From: Vibrio sp. FE10
GTDB lineage: Bacteria > Pseudomonadota > Gammaproteobacteria > Enterobacterales > Vibrionaceae
DNA: 64,000 bases
Direction of reading: 5' to 3'
Assembly (NCBI RefSeq): GCF_030297155.1
Contig: NZ_AP028067.1
Span: 1,736,001 to 1,800,000, forward strand
Positions within the stretch are counted from its first letter, which is position 1, and each line of letters opens with the position of its first letter. The position numbers and the translations under genes were made by a program. The notes below the pieces were generated by a model, which was not told where the DNA came from, did no database searches, and worked only from the letters and a program-made list of their open reading frames with translations. Below are positions 27,201 through 35,592 of the stretch, piece after piece.

Positions 27201-27936
27201 CGCGAATTTAGTCGAACTTAAAGGCTATGACAAAGCGGAAGTTTGGCAACAACTTCCACAACAAGAAGTAGAACAAGCCGTGACTGACTGTTCCAATGCA
27301 CAGCAAAGTCATGCTACGCAAATTGGTGCGATTTCTGCAAACTTGGAAACGGATCGCCAGAACCGCAGTAATCAACAAGACTTGTTCAAACAGATCGAAG
27401 TACAACAACTTGAGTTTGATGACATCTCACGTCTTAATTCATTGATTGGCTCTAGAAATGGCGACAAGTTCCGTAAGTTTGCTCAAGGGTTAACGCTAGA
27501 GAACTTGGTGTACTTGGCCAACAAGCAATTGCAACGTCTACACGGTCGTTACGAGCTGAAACGTAAAGCCGATGACGGGTTAGAACTGCAGGTGTTGGAT
27601 ACGTGGCAGGGCGATGTGATGCGCGATACCAAGACATTATCCGGTGGTGAAAGCTTCCTGGTGAGTTTGGCGTTGGCACTCGCGCTATCTGATCTTGTGA
27701 GTCACAAAACCAGTATTGATTCACTGTTCTTGGATGAAGGTTTCGGCACGCTAGACAGCGATACATTGGACATCGCACTTAACGCGCTCGATAACCTGAA
27801 TGCATCAGGTAAGATGATTGGCGTCATCAGCCACGTTGAAGCACTGAAAGAGCGTGTGCCTGTGCAACTTAAAGTGACAAAACATTCAGGCCTTGGCGTG
27901 AGTGAGATGGAGAAGCAGTACAAAGTCGTTGCTTAA
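24214..27936 (+). CDS. sbcC: Exonuclease SbcC (Rad50-like ATPase subunit)
   Basis: A protein of 1,240 residues, the SMC-like ATPase partner of SbcD. Walker A is GPTGAGKTTILDAI near residue 38 and SIMLSQGEFAAFLNANANDR is near residue 150. Two long coiled-coil arms flank the zinc-hook CPLCGSTEH near residue 596. At the C-terminus, the signature is LSGGESFLVSLALALALSD (about 1143) and Walker B is DSLFLDEGFGTLDSD (about 1169). All key motifs are intact and the length is somewhat above E. coli SbcC (1,048), mainly through longer coils. It forms the head-and-hook machine that processes palindromes and hairpins at forks. Confidence 0.97.
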   Translation: MKILSLEFENLNSLKGRWKLDFTQSPFAENGLFAITGPTGAGKTTILDAICLALFHRTPRLKSIAKGTNELMTRGTGECFAEIEFEVKGKTYRSNFHHKRARGKHDGALQTPTCEFADADSDAVLETQLMKKIKMVETVTGLDFSRFTKSIMLSQGEFAAFLNANANDRAELLEELTGTEVYSLISERIYDHFKSSEESLNHLKAKAEGVSLLSEEQIQELTKEHGHLESEQKRLAEQLTEWNAHLGWWKDVGKAEQVITVSNHDLKTAQESLAENQPSLDRLANSEPAEKLRPLHKDLKRCGQDVVTTQANLESSTKRLAERDTEKNAAQQSVNNHIKLVEVAKQEQQDQERIIEQVRPLDNQIAMLKDKQVAASKTLTTLNQQQVERSQLQVSLNQTVESIKQQEKIAAQYLAANQADSLLEKYLGQWQIKVTQVRDLERQYTELLNSVQASQRTMATQQAALQAAKDSKLAQDKALTELVSAENQAKQRWDTLQQQANEHTLNAQKEVLEYWSRNTNTLADINRGFIQATQRITSKSVELQTNTQLSEKLTKEREVLVERYQNNKISLERLTRLIDQEGELAKYRAALKPDSECPLCGSTEHTVEQSQDIADLVAQKDREEQELAVIQKDGTEHRQHLDSLVPIINGLNDEIQRTQSDIEQAKVNWANLVAKLEQSHATLATQNCSLNIYLPNVEGLGNSDVVQLFVDACEQQLNNTIVLLRNMADAKNAYLDAEKQRAATAMIVEKALSNLELAEQRLTDLSTQTNALNDQAAKCAQAKESEWQGLRESIIQTSIEAPELAHIDAWFAQKLEASNTWLTTKQQHDGLDKQLISQHAELKALDDKLEALAKDITVANQEVESLSKELEAVTESRTQLFGTQDIQIAANTMKQKVMDTVSAHDAAQTAFNRCELEHRTEQTKHTSYSDELVAKQTALTEVTSLWTQTLAISPFATEDEFESALLDETVTGQLQSLKKTLEEAMVSAQARLNSANANLVELKGYDKAEVWQQLPQQEVEQAVTDCSNAQQSHATQIGAISANLETDRQNRSNQQDLFKQIEVQQLEFDDISRLNSLIGSRNGDKFRKFAQGLTLENLVYLANKQLQRLHGRYELKRKADDGLELQVLDTWQGDVMRDTKTLSGGESFLVSLALALALSDLVSHKTSIDSLFLDEGFGTLDSDTLDIALNALDNLNASGKMIGVISHVEALKERVPVQLKVTKHSGLGVSEMEKQYKVVA

Positions 27937-28011
27937 TTGGATTAAGCTGACTGAGTTGAATTTGAGCAGAGTAATTTCAGATAAAGCTGAATCCGTTTGG
28001 ATAAAGCAGAT

Positions 28012-28160
28012 CCCCGACTCAGTCGTTCCTCCTTCTCGAGGATGACGGAGTCGGGGGCTGTTATTAATCACACCTCCGTCACTCCCTCAAGTTAGGAACG
28101 ATTAGAATAATCGCCGTCATCCCCTAAAGCGAGGAACGAGCGCAATAGGGAATCTCTTCC
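28012..28160. repeat. REP-like intergenic repeat cluster
   Basis: CCCCGACTC (28012-28020) and GAGTCGGGG (28048-28056) form an inverted repeat enclosing CGTTCCTCC...GATGACG. To its right, two further units of about 38-45 bp in the opposite orientation read CCGTCACTCCCTCAAGTTAGGAACG and CCGTCATCCCCTAAAGCGAGGAACG in outline (about 28076-28113 and 28114-28158). The three units share the core CGTCAnnCC...GAGGAACGA. This looks like an extragenic palindromic family and not a simple terminator. Confidence 0.7.
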
Positions 28161-28200
28161 TAGCGAACAGGTTAATGGACTCATCGACAAGGAAGCGGTC

Positions 28201-28344
28201 ATGCATAAGAAACCACATCTACCCACCAAGACATGTCCCGTTTGCCTCAAACCATTCTCATGGCGTAAAAAATGGCAACGTTGTTGGGAAGAGGTGATTT
28301 ATTGCTCTGAACGCTGTCGTCGCCATAAGACAAAACCCACATAA
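28201..28344 (+). CDS. DUF2256 small zinc-binding protein
   Basis: A microprotein of 47 residues starting [20 protein letters not shown], with an AAGGAAG Shine-Dalgarno 6-8 nt before the ATG. The pattern CPVC...F.WRKKW...W..V.YCS.RCR matches the DUF2256 family, a four-cysteine zinc-ribbon-like fold of about 45-60 residues. The function is unknown. Known genomes often keep DUF2256 genes near cryptochrome/photolyase genes, and such genes lie about 2 kb downstream here. It sits between the repeat cluster and the RIO kinase. Confidence 0.88.
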   Translation: MHKKPHLPTKTCPVCLKPFSWRKKWQRCWEEVIYCSERCRRHKTKPT

Positions 28345-28418
28345 TCTCCCTTCATTTAAGAATCTATTGAGAATAACCACTCATTTAACGAGTTAATATT
28401 TTATCTGTCAGGTAACTC

Positions 28419-29318
28419 ATGTATAAAGACGACATGAAGATACCTAAAAGAATACAGCCTTTAGTTGACGATGGTTTAGTCGACGAGGTGAAAAGCCAAC
28501 TAATGAGTGGCAAAGAAGCGTCAGTGTACATAGTACGCTGTGGTGATACGATCCGTTGTGCCAAGGTGTACAAGGAAATAAGCCAGCGTAGCTTTAAAAA
28601 AGCAACGGCATATCGAGAAGGGCGAAAGGTCCGCAATAGCCGCCGCGCTAGAGCGATGGAAAAAGGCTCTGGTTTCGGTCGTGAGCAACAAGAAAAAGTA
28701 TGGCAAAGCGCAGAAGTGGATGCCTTGTATAAGCTGGCAGAAGCAGGCGTTCGCGTACCTGTCCCTTATGGCTGCTTTGATGGCGTACTGCTGATGGAGT
28801 TGGTCACTGATGACGAAGGTTATGTCGCTCCAAGATTGAACGATGTGGTGATGCCGCCTGAACAAGCGATTGAAGATCACGCGGTGATGATGACTTATGT
28901 CGTTAAGATGCTTTGCGTTGGTCTAATTCATGGCGACTTGTCTGAATTCAACGTATTGGTTGATGAATACGGCCCTGTGATTATCGATTTACCGCAAGCG
29001 GTTGACGCTTCTGCGAACAACAATGCCGAGTGGATGCTGACTCGTGATGTGAATAATATCCGTGACTATTATGCGCAGTTTGCCCCTGAACTGGCGAACA
29101 CTGAGTACGCTAAGGAAATGTGGGCACTGTTTGAGAAAGGTGATTTGAAGCCTGACAGCAAACTAACGGGTGAGTTTACCGAAAGTGACGCATTGGCGGA
29201 TATTGATGCCATAATGCAAGAAATTGACGCAGCCCGCGCTGAAGAGCAAAGCCGACGCGAGCGTGTTAAGGAAGAAAAAGAAGGTGTCGACGAGAGTAAG
29301 TTCAACTGGGCTGAGTAG
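28419..29318 (+). CDS. RIO-type serine/threonine protein kinase
   Basis: A protein of 299 residues related to archaeal/eukaryotic RIO1 kinases and the bacterial PA4780 group. The ATP-binding lysine lies in GDTIRCAKVYKE (about residue 50) after the flexible SGKEASVYIVRC loop. The catalytic loop is GLIHGDLSEFNVLV (about 170) and the metal-binding segment is PVIIDLPQAVDA. The C-terminal 40 residues are highly charged (EQSRRERVKEEKEGVDES). RIO1 proteins act in ribosome maturation in eukaryotes. The bacterial role is not established, so only kinase activity is inferred. It has a terminator downstream. Confidence 0.9.
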   Translation: MYKDDMKIPKRIQPLVDDGLVDEVKSQLMSGKEASVYIVRCGDTIRCAKVYKEISQRSFKKATAYREGRKVRNSRRARAMEKGSGFGREQQEKVWQSAEVDALYKLAEAGVRVPVPYGCFDGVLLMELVTDDEGYVAPRLNDVVMPPEQAIEDHAVMMTYVVKMLCVGLIHGDLSEFNVLVDEYGPVIIDLPQAVDASANNNAEWMLTRDVNNIRDYYAQFAPELANTEYAKEMWALFEKGDLKPDSKLTGEFTESDALADIDAIMQEIDAARAEEQSRRERVKEEKEGVDESKFNWAE

Positions 29319-29438
29319 CGGTAATAGTAATAGTAATAGAAACAGTAATGATCAGTTTTGAACCTTAGTTGAGTCCTCAGAGTGCCCTTCGTTGAAACGA
29401 CATCTTTAGTTTCAACCAACAGCTTCGAGCTAACGACT

Positions 29439-29478
29439 AAACCCAACAGAGTCACAGCTTTGTTGGGTTTTCTATTTT
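29439..29478 (+). terminator. Rho-independent terminator
   Basis: AAACCCAACA (29439-29448) and TGTTGGGTTT (29461-29470) form a 10-bp stem followed by TTCTATTTTTT. It ends the RIO kinase transcript. Confidence 0.82.
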
Positions 29479-29583
29479 TTACCACTTACCAAAAATTCTA
29501 ACGAAGTTATCGATCGTTTTTCCCATTAGGGTGACCTGTTAGTTACTACGATTGGTATTATTTACTACGAGTGGTGTTACTCA

Positions 29584-30324
29584 TTACCAAGTCAATTGCT
29601 CACCATCATACGCGTAGAAATGACCGCTTTTATCCGGCGTAGCCGTTCGAATGATGTCCACTAATTGATGAGCTACATAACTAGACTCGAACAACTTACC
29701 TTGCGGTACATTGGTCTGAAAGGGCTTAGATAAAGCCGTGTCGGTTGTACCAGGGTGTAGCGCTAACACCGTGCCTTTCTTCAATGTGCGTTGCCATTCA
29801 ATCGACATGGTTTTGATGAACATGTTTAGTGCGGCTTTGGATGAGCGATAGCTATACCATCCACCCAAACGGTTGTCTGAAATACTGCCGACTTTGGCCG
29901 ATACCACTGCAAATTTTGGATTGTCGCTGGCTTTAAGAATCGGCGTGAAGTGTTTGGCCAGTAACAAGCTGGGTAGGGTGTTTACCGAGATGTTTTTCAG
30001 GAAGAATTCCGGGTCGATAGAGGACAGGTTCTTTTCCGGCCCCAGGTCCGGTGTATGAAGCATACCCACGCAATTTATTAACCAATCCAATCGCTCGAAT
30101 TGAGTGCTTAGCCGCTCAATATCAGCTTCTTTAGTGGCATCGACTTGGTGCCAGTTCAAACGGTTATCTTCCAATTCCGGTCGTTGTGAGTGATAAGTCG
30201 CGTCGACATGGACATCGAGAAAATCAAAGCGAGACAGCTCAGACAATAGGTGCTTAACCACGGCGAAACCAATACCGCCGCTGCCACCAATGACCAATAT
30301 GTGTAATCTGAGTTGTTCCACCAT
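29584..30324 (-). CDS. Short-chain dehydrogenase/reductase, CsgA-like
   Basis: A protein of 246 residues. The nucleotide-binding glycine motif is VIGGSGGIGFAV near residue 13. NCVGMLH is the usual NNAG-equivalent and the active site is YSYRSSKAALNMF, with Tyr-x-x-x-Lys. It resembles the CsgA/C-factor group of SDR enzymes often found beside photolyase genes in gammaproteobacteria. The substrate is unknown. Its ATG overlaps the photolyase stop codon by 1 nt, so it is translationally coupled as the last gene of the CryDASH-photolyase-SDR operon. Confidence 0.88.
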   Translation of the reverse strand: MVEQLRLHILVIGGSGGIGFAVVKHLLSELSRFDFLDVHVDATYHSQRPELEDNRLNWHQVDATKEADIERLSTQFERLDWLINCVGMLHTPDLGPEKNLSSIDPEFFLKNISVNTLPSLLLAKHFTPILKASDNPKFAVVSAKVGSISDNRLGGWYSYRSSKAALNMFIKTMSIEWQRTLKKGTVLALHPGTTDTALSKPFQTNVPQGKLFESSYVAHQLVDIIRTATPDKSGHFYAYDGEQLTW

Positions 30325-31883
30325 TATAAGTTCTCCAAGTTAGTCAGTCGTTGTTCTGCGGTGTCGAGTATCGCTTGCTGGTCTTGCTCATCCATATTGT
30401 CCCAAGAGCGATAAAGCATCCCCATTCGAGGGTTACGATTTAAGGCCTCGCGATGTTTATTCATAAAGCGCCAGTACAAGCTGTTGAATGGACAAGAACT
30501 CTCGCCACTGCGCTCTTTAATTTGATAATGACAGCCTTTGCAGTAATCACTCATGCGATTAATGTAAGAACCGCTGGCAGAGTATGGTTTGGTTCCGACG
30601 ATCCCGCCATCGGCAAAAAGTGCCATACCTCGCGTATTCGGCATTTCGACCCACTCAATCGCATCAACATAAATACCAAGGTACCAATTGTCGACTTGGT
30701 CGGGCGAAATCCCTGTGATTAAACAGAAGTTACCGGTGATCATGAGTCTTTGAATATGATGCGCATAAGCAAACTCTAGGGATTGATCAATCGCGTGCTT
30801 CATGCAATTCATTTTGGTTTGTCCATCCCAAAAGTAATGAGGCAACTGTCGGTCTGCTGAATAGTGGTTTTTATTGGCGTAAGTAGGCATGTTCGCCCAA
30901 TAAACGCCACGTATATACTCTCTCCAACCTAGAATTTGGCGTATGAACCCTTCGACTTGTGCGATGTCTATAGCGGGTGCGTTTGGCTTAGAAGAAGCCT
31001 GATAAGCCGACAGTGCTGAATCAATCACTTCTTGGGGGCTTAGCAATTTGCTGTTCAACGAAAAAGAGAGGCGACTGTGATACAAACTCCACTTTGAATC
31101 GTGCTCGGTCGTCATCGCGTCTTGGAACTGACCAAACAACGGCAAACAGACTTGGCAGAAGTGAGCAAGCAGAGACAGGCTTTGCGCTCGATTGACTGGC
31201 CATAATAACTGGTCGCCAACTTCACCAATAGTTTGTACTTGATGATGCTCTATACGTTTTAAAATCGCAGAAATGTCGTTGGCAAACATCAATGGTTGCG
31301 GCAAGTTCTCGATGTCTTGCTTCTTTAGTTTCTTACGATTGTTTGCATCGTAATTCCATTTCCCACCAACTGGTTTGCCATCGTCGAGCAGGATGTCGAA
31401 ACGCTTTCTCATTCGACGATAGAAGTGTTCCATCATGATGTGTTTGTCTTTCGGAAACTGGGCTTCAATCTCGTCAAACGGAAAAAGGAAGTGCTCGGAA
31501 TCGCTACAACCTTTTGTTACTCCAATTAACTTCAGTTTTGCGAGTTGTTGGAGAAGTCGATACTCATCTGGTCGTTGGTATTCAAATTTTTCAGCAGCAA
31601 ACTCGTGTACATAGTGTTGCAATAGCGCATCGAGGTTTTCAAATTGAGTCGTGTCATCAAGAGTTAGGTGGAGTACCTGATGACCTTGTTGTTTGAGTTC
31701 GTCGGCAAAATAGCCCATCGCCGAGAAAAAAGCGGCCACCTTTTGGATGTGCGATGCAACGTAGCCCGTCTCTTGCTTGAGTTCGGCAATGATATAAATG
31801 ACGTCATCATCAACCTGTTGAAACCAAGAGTGCTCGATATTGAGTTGGTCGCCTAAGACAAGGCGCACGGTTTTGAAGTTCAT
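30324..31883 (-). CDS. FeS-BCP-type cryptochrome/photolyase, (6-4) photolyase-like
   Basis: A protein of 519 residues started at the ATG at 31883 (MNFKTVRLVLGDQLN), with AGGA upstream. An open frame continues 17 codons further but would overlap CryDASH more. The N-terminal DPRP region shows LVLGDQLNIEHSW. The C-terminal flavin-binding domain has the four cysteines of the iron-sulfur cluster (TGNFCLI; YCKGCHY; SSCPFNSLYW) and the RGMALFADGG region. Members of this family repair (6-4) pyrimidine photoproducts using light, FAD, a lumazine-type antenna and a [4Fe-4S] cluster. The start codon overlaps the CryDASH stop by 4 nt and its own stop overlaps the SDR start by 1 nt. Confidence 0.92.
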   Translation of the reverse strand: MNFKTVRLVLGDQLNIEHSWFQQVDDDVIYIIAELKQETGYVASHIQKVAAFFSAMGYFADELKQQGHQVLHLTLDDTTQFENLDALLQHYVHEFAAEKFEYQRPDEYRLLQQLAKLKLIGVTKGCSDSEHFLFPFDEIEAQFPKDKHIMMEHFYRRMRKRFDILLDDGKPVGGKWNYDANNRKKLKKQDIENLPQPLMFANDISAILKRIEHHQVQTIGEVGDQLLWPVNRAQSLSLLAHFCQVCLPLFGQFQDAMTTEHDSKWSLYHSRLSFSLNSKLLSPQEVIDSALSAYQASSKPNAPAIDIAQVEGFIRQILGWREYIRGVYWANMPTYANKNHYSADRQLPHYFWDGQTKMNCMKHAIDQSLEFAYAHHIQRLMITGNFCLITGISPDQVDNWYLGIYVDAIEWVEMPNTRGMALFADGGIVGTKPYSASGSYINRMSDYCKGCHYQIKERSGESSCPFNSLYWRFMNKHREALNRNPRMGMLYRSWDNMDEQDQQAILDTAEQRLTNLENL

Positions 31884-33274
31884 AACACATCCTGATTGTT
31901 GTTTAAGACAGGTTTGTTGCTGGTCGTATTCCACTTGTTGATAAAGATGTGGTCTGGGTCATACATATCGGTCTGCATAGCCAAGTTGAAATGGTGTGAT
32001 TTAGGTTGTGCTTGGTTAGCATTCTTTTGCTTGTTGGTTTGAGCGCTTACCGGAGGTCTTAACTCTCCTGCAATATACGCCCAGTGACCCCAATTTGATG
32101 CCACGTCATAATCGATGAGTTGGCTCTCAAAATAGGCTGCACCGTGCCTCCAGTCGATCCCCAATTCGAAGATCAAACAGCTAGCGGCTAGTTGCCTTCC
32201 ACGATTAGACATATAGCCTGTTTCGTTAAGTTGGCGCATGCAGGCATCGACAATCGGGTAGTTGGTATTGCCACTTTTCCATTTGGCGAAATTAAAGTTC
32301 GACGTTGCCGAGGAGTTGGGGCTGTAGAGTTCACGGTTTGCATAATCACCGAACAACGACGAGCCCAGCGATAAGCACTTCCAATAGAAATATTCGCGCC
32401 ACAACAACTCAAAGTAGATCCAATAGGTTGAATCGTTACTGCCATGTTCGGCTTCGAACTGTTTCAAATGGCGATAAATCGTTTTAGGCGAAACGCAGCC
32501 GAGTGCCAACCACGGCGAGAGCTTGGTTGAGTTTTCGATGCCGTCAAATGCGTTTCGAGTCTGTTTGTAGTTAAGGGCGTAATCATGTGAAAAGTAGTTG
32601 TTTAAATGCGCTAGTCCTGCATCTTCTCCACCCAAATAATCGCTTGTTACTGCGCTTTCGTCAGTTGGTGAACTGAATAGTGGGATTGTCGATGTTGGTT
32701 CAGGTGTCGCTATTGGTGTCGCTGCTGGCGGAAGGCGTGAAATAACCGTCTCATCGCTATTAACGTCCGGGTGTTCGACTAGCTTTCTAAACTTGGTAAA
32801 CGAGCTCGGGACTTTCGATAATTTAAACGGCAGCTCATGTAAGTCAAACAAGGTGGAGTGATGTGGCAAGCGTGTTATTAATTCAGGGTGACGGCTGTGT
32901 ACTGTATGAATCAATTGTCGCTCGTCGTAACCACAATGTGCATTGGCGAAAAAGTGGGTAATTTGTTGTGTAGCAATGATTTGGCTAAGTGTTTGCTCGG
33001 CAGTGTCGGGTGCTAGATGGTTACTGCGGATCACAACCAGTTGCTGTCCAAGCTTCACTAAATTCGATTCTAGATTGGCAATCGATTGTGAAATAAAGGT
33101 TTGGCGATGCGCGCCATAAATGCGTTCTTGTGCGTAATCAGCAGAGAAACGAGACAGTGTGGGTTCGACAATAACGCAAACGAGCTCATCGACCACCTGC
33201 GCGGCGTGGTGAAGCAACTGATTGTCGTTGATTCTTAAGTCGTTTGTGAAAAGATAGAGACCAATCTTTTTCAT
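31880..33274 (-). CDS. Cryptochrome DASH
   Basis: A protein of 464 residues. The N-terminal photolyase alpha/beta domain begins MKKIGLYLFTNDLRINDNQL. The FAD-binding helical domain shows LSPWLALGCVSPKTIYRHL (about 246), FELLWREYFYWK (about 288) and TGYMSNRGRQLAASCLIFEL followed by GIDWRHGAAYFE, the classic FAD/DNA-lesion site. CryDASH proteins repair cyclobutane pyrimidine dimers, with a preference for single-stranded or looped DNA, and may also signal. It is the first gene of the overlapping three-gene operon. It is shorter than some family members that carry a C-terminal extension. Confidence 0.93.
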   Translation of the reverse strand: MKKIGLYLFTNDLRINDNQLLHHAAQVVDELVCVIVEPTLSRFSADYAQERIYGAHRQTFISQSIANLESNLVKLGQQLVVIRSNHLAPDTAEQTLSQIIATQQITHFFANAHCGYDERQLIHTVHSRHPELITRLPHHSTLFDLHELPFKLSKVPSSFTKFRKLVEHPDVNSDETVISRLPPAATPIATPEPTSTIPLFSSPTDESAVTSDYLGGEDAGLAHLNNYFSHDYALNYKQTRNAFDGIENSTKLSPWLALGCVSPKTIYRHLKQFEAEHGSNDSTYWIYFELLWREYFYWKCLSLGSSLFGDYANRELYSPNSSATSNFNFAKWKSGNTNYPIVDACMRQLNETGYMSNRGRQLAASCLIFELGIDWRHGAAYFESQLIDYDVASNWGHWAYIAGELRPPVSAQTNKQKNANQAQPKSHHFNLAMQTDMYDPDHIFINKWNTTSNKPVLNNNQDVL

Positions 33275-33524
33275 TGCTTACACTCGTGAATTGTTAATTA
33301 TTAGACGCTTACGAGTTGATAAGCCGACAAGATCACAAATGATTTCAGCAAGTCAGTGATAGTTGGATTGAGGTAAATAGGAAGATTGACTAGGGGATGT
33401 AAGCCAACCAATAATACCGATAGAGGTTGGCTCTTTGTAAGTGCAAACAGCTATGTTTTAGGAGCCGGGAGCCGGGAGCCTTTAGAAGCTTTAGTCCACA
33501 GACGCAGTTAGTCAACAGAAGCAG

Positions 33525-33947
33525 TTAGTCCATAGGAACGACGAGTATGTCGACAGAGGAAGAGTCTATCAATTGCTTCGAGTGTGAGATGATCTTGTGC
33601 CAAAAATCATGATGATGACCGCAAAGCATTAGGTCAATGTTGTGCGCTTTTACCGTGTCTTTGAGTTTGTCATTCAAATCACCCGTACCCACAAAGATAT
33701 GTTGAATCGGCTGGTTAGCGTAAGCCTCAAACTCTCTTAAGTGTTTTATGGCGTCTTCATTGACAGGCAGGTCATCATTACTTTTTTGAATATCAACGAG
33801 TTCTGGGTAAATTTCTCCGTGAGTACCGTCGATATAAACAAATGAAAGTTCCGTTTCTAGTTTGTTCGCGAAGAAGGTTGCTCTATCAATGAGTATTTTC
33901 GAGTCATCAGACATTTCAAGTGCGACCAGAATATGTCGGTATTCCAT
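33525..33947 (-). CDS. Universal stress protein, UspA family
   Basis: A protein of 140 residues with the UspA fold: MEYRHILVALEMSDDSKILI at the N-terminus, LSFVYID on strand 2 and DLMLCGHHHDFWHK on strand 4, ending SSSVDILVVPMD. The ATP-binding glycine loop GxxGxxxxG(S/T) of the ATP-binding subclass is replaced by GHHHDFWHKIISHS, so it belongs to the UspA-like subclass that does not bind ATP. It has a GAGG Shine-Dalgarno 9 nt upstream. It is induced by starvation or stress in relatives. It lies 250 bp upstream of CryDASH in the same direction, with its own promoter. Confidence 0.88.
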   Translation of the reverse strand: MEYRHILVALEMSDDSKILIDRATFFANKLETELSFVYIDGTHGEIYPELVDIQKSNDDLPVNEDAIKHLREFEAYANQPIQHIFVGTGDLNDKLKDTVKAHNIDLMLCGHHHDFWHKIISHSKQLIDSSSVDILVVPMD

Positions 33948-34190
33948 AATTAAAGCCTCTTGTTATTAGTGATGTTATAAGCATAGTTTCTCTCTAAGTA
34001 AATGATATCGAAGAGGTCTCATATTGCGTAAAATCGTCATTCAAAGATCTTCTAAGTACTCTCGTATTTATATCGCTTTGATTGATAAGAAATTTACAAA
34101 AGGTTGTTATAGTGACTTCAGTCCGAGCTTTAGGCTTTTCGTCATTAGATAAGTTCGACAGTTCAACGCGCCATTAACGAAGAGGCATCA

Positions 34191-35321
34191 ATGACAGCAT
34201 TACTTACCATTCCCACTCGCACATTAGGCTTTGATTACGATATTGAGATCAGTGATTGGTCGCAAAAGCTCGTGGGCTTTCATGTGTTTGAAGATGGTAG
34301 ACGTCCGCTCGATGGTGGTATTGGTTTAAGCCTCAATCTCGTTGAACAGTTTGATGTAAATGGTCGTTGGTTAGATTCGTTGCCTGCTCGTTATCGTGAA
34401 ATCACCGATGATTTTCCAGAGTATCAATATCAAATGCTCTGGTTAGCTGCCAACACTTATGAAGCGGCGCAACTGCTTGAATTAAGGCCGGTTATTTTGG
34501 CGTTAATCTGCATGAAACACAGTGTCGATAACAAAAAAGCGTTGGAACTGAGTCGTTTAGGGCAAAAGAAGATCTTAGCTAAACTCGGCTTAGACGGCAG
34601 TAAAGCGACGCTCAAGTTTATCGACAAGTTAGAGCTTCATTACAACGTCGGTGATGAGCTTGACCACATTGTTAGAATTCTCGAACCGCTACAAAGGCGT
34701 GTGCTCAAATTCAAACATTACTCTAAAGTAGGTTACACGGCGCTGCGTTTGGATCAGGTTCATCCGTTTTTAACCGGCAGTCGATTAGGCATTGCGATGG
34801 TTGAAGAGGGCAGGCTCAATGCCCCTTCAAAAATGGCCATGTTCCAAGATGCGATTTTACTAGGTCAAGATTTGGAGATGGATGACCCACTGCGCGCTAT
34901 CACGAGTCAAAACTCCTTTGCTATGTTTGAACAACTGCATGATAGATGGACAGAGCAGCGTCAACTGAGAAGGTTAGAGGGAAATCGCCCTGTGGACATG
35001 GACATCCCTTATCCAGTTCCTTTACTCGGTAACGACAACATTCATCCGCTGACTGATTACTACGACCTTGAACAAGAGGGCGTGGAACAAAAACATTGTA
35101 TTGGTGTTTATCATAATAGAATCATGAGCGACCGCTATGTGGTATTTCGCATGCTCAAACCTCAGCGCTTAACCATTGGCCTGCGTCGTGTTCCGAGCAA
35201 AGCCTTTCCGTTTGAAATTGATCAGATTTGTGGGAAACGAAATGCCCCGCCATCTGAGTCTGCTCGCCAAGTCATTCATGATTGGTTAGAAGTGAGTAAG
35301 CAAAAGTATCCGAAGCAATAG
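34191..35321 (+). CDS. PcfJ-like uncharacterised protein
   Basis: A soluble protein of 376 residues with no signal or membrane segment. The last 110 residues resemble the PcfJ-like domain, with EGVEQKHCIGVYHNRIMSDR followed by beta-strands VVFRMLKP and LTIGLRR and the end segment QICGKRNAPPSESARQVIHD. The N-terminal 260 residues are mostly helical and I do not recognise them. PcfJ-like proteins occur on plasmids and in chromosomes and no activity is known to me. A 45-residue zinc-ribbon protein starts 24 bp after its stop, so the two probably form a small operon. Homology at the N-terminus could change this call. Confidence 0.6.
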   Translation: MTALLTIPTRTLGFDYDIEISDWSQKLVGFHVFEDGRRPLDGGIGLSLNLVEQFDVNGRWLDSLPARYREITDDFPEYQYQMLWLAANTYEAAQLLELRPVILALICMKHSVDNKKALELSRLGQKKILAKLGLDGSKATLKFIDKLELHYNVGDELDHIVRILEPLQRRVLKFKHYSKVGYTALRLDQVHPFLTGSRLGIAMVEEGRLNAPSKMAMFQDAILLGQDLEMDDPLRAITSQNSFAMFEQLHDRWTEQRQLRRLEGNRPVDMDIPYPVPLLGNDNIHPLTDYYDLEQEGVEQKHCIGVYHNRIMSDRYVVFRMLKPQRLTIGLRRVPSKAFPFEIDQICGKRNAPPSESARQVIHDWLEVSKQKYPKQ

Positions 35322-35345
35322 CTGTGAAGTAGAAGGAATAACAGG

Positions 35346-35483
35346 ATGTTTCAACAAGGTGATTTATGCCCGCATTGTGGTTTGATTATTGTTATGCCAA
35401 CAGATTTGCAAGCGGAGTGCTTGGGTTGCGGCGAAGAGATCAATCAAGATCCTGATGAAGAACATTATGAGGAAGAGGAATAA
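35346..35483 (+). CDS. Small CxxC zinc-ribbon protein
   Basis: A microprotein of 45 residues with an AAGGA Shine-Dalgarno 8 nt before its ATG. It carries two CxxC knuckles, LCPHCG (Cys8, Cys11) and ECLGCGEE (Cys25, Cys28), with the spacing of a zinc ribbon. The tail is strongly acidic (DPDEEHYEEEE). The function is unknown. Its close spacing to the PcfJ-like gene suggests co-expression. Confidence 0.78.
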   Translation: MFQQGDLCPHCGLIIVMPTDLQAECLGCGEEINQDPDEEHYEEEE

Positions 35484-35592
35484 CCACCTTCTTATCACAA
35501 GGGAACAGGTTCGATATCGTTATACTTAGTAGAGGTTATAACCCACTACTAATATATTCCACGCAGCACGAGTATTTGAAAAGGAATTTTAA

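Noticed and set aside
28012..28056. Inverted repeat after sbcC as a plain rho-independent terminator
   Set aside because: There is no T tract on either side, and related units follow in the other orientation, so a repeat family explains it better. It may still slow transcription.
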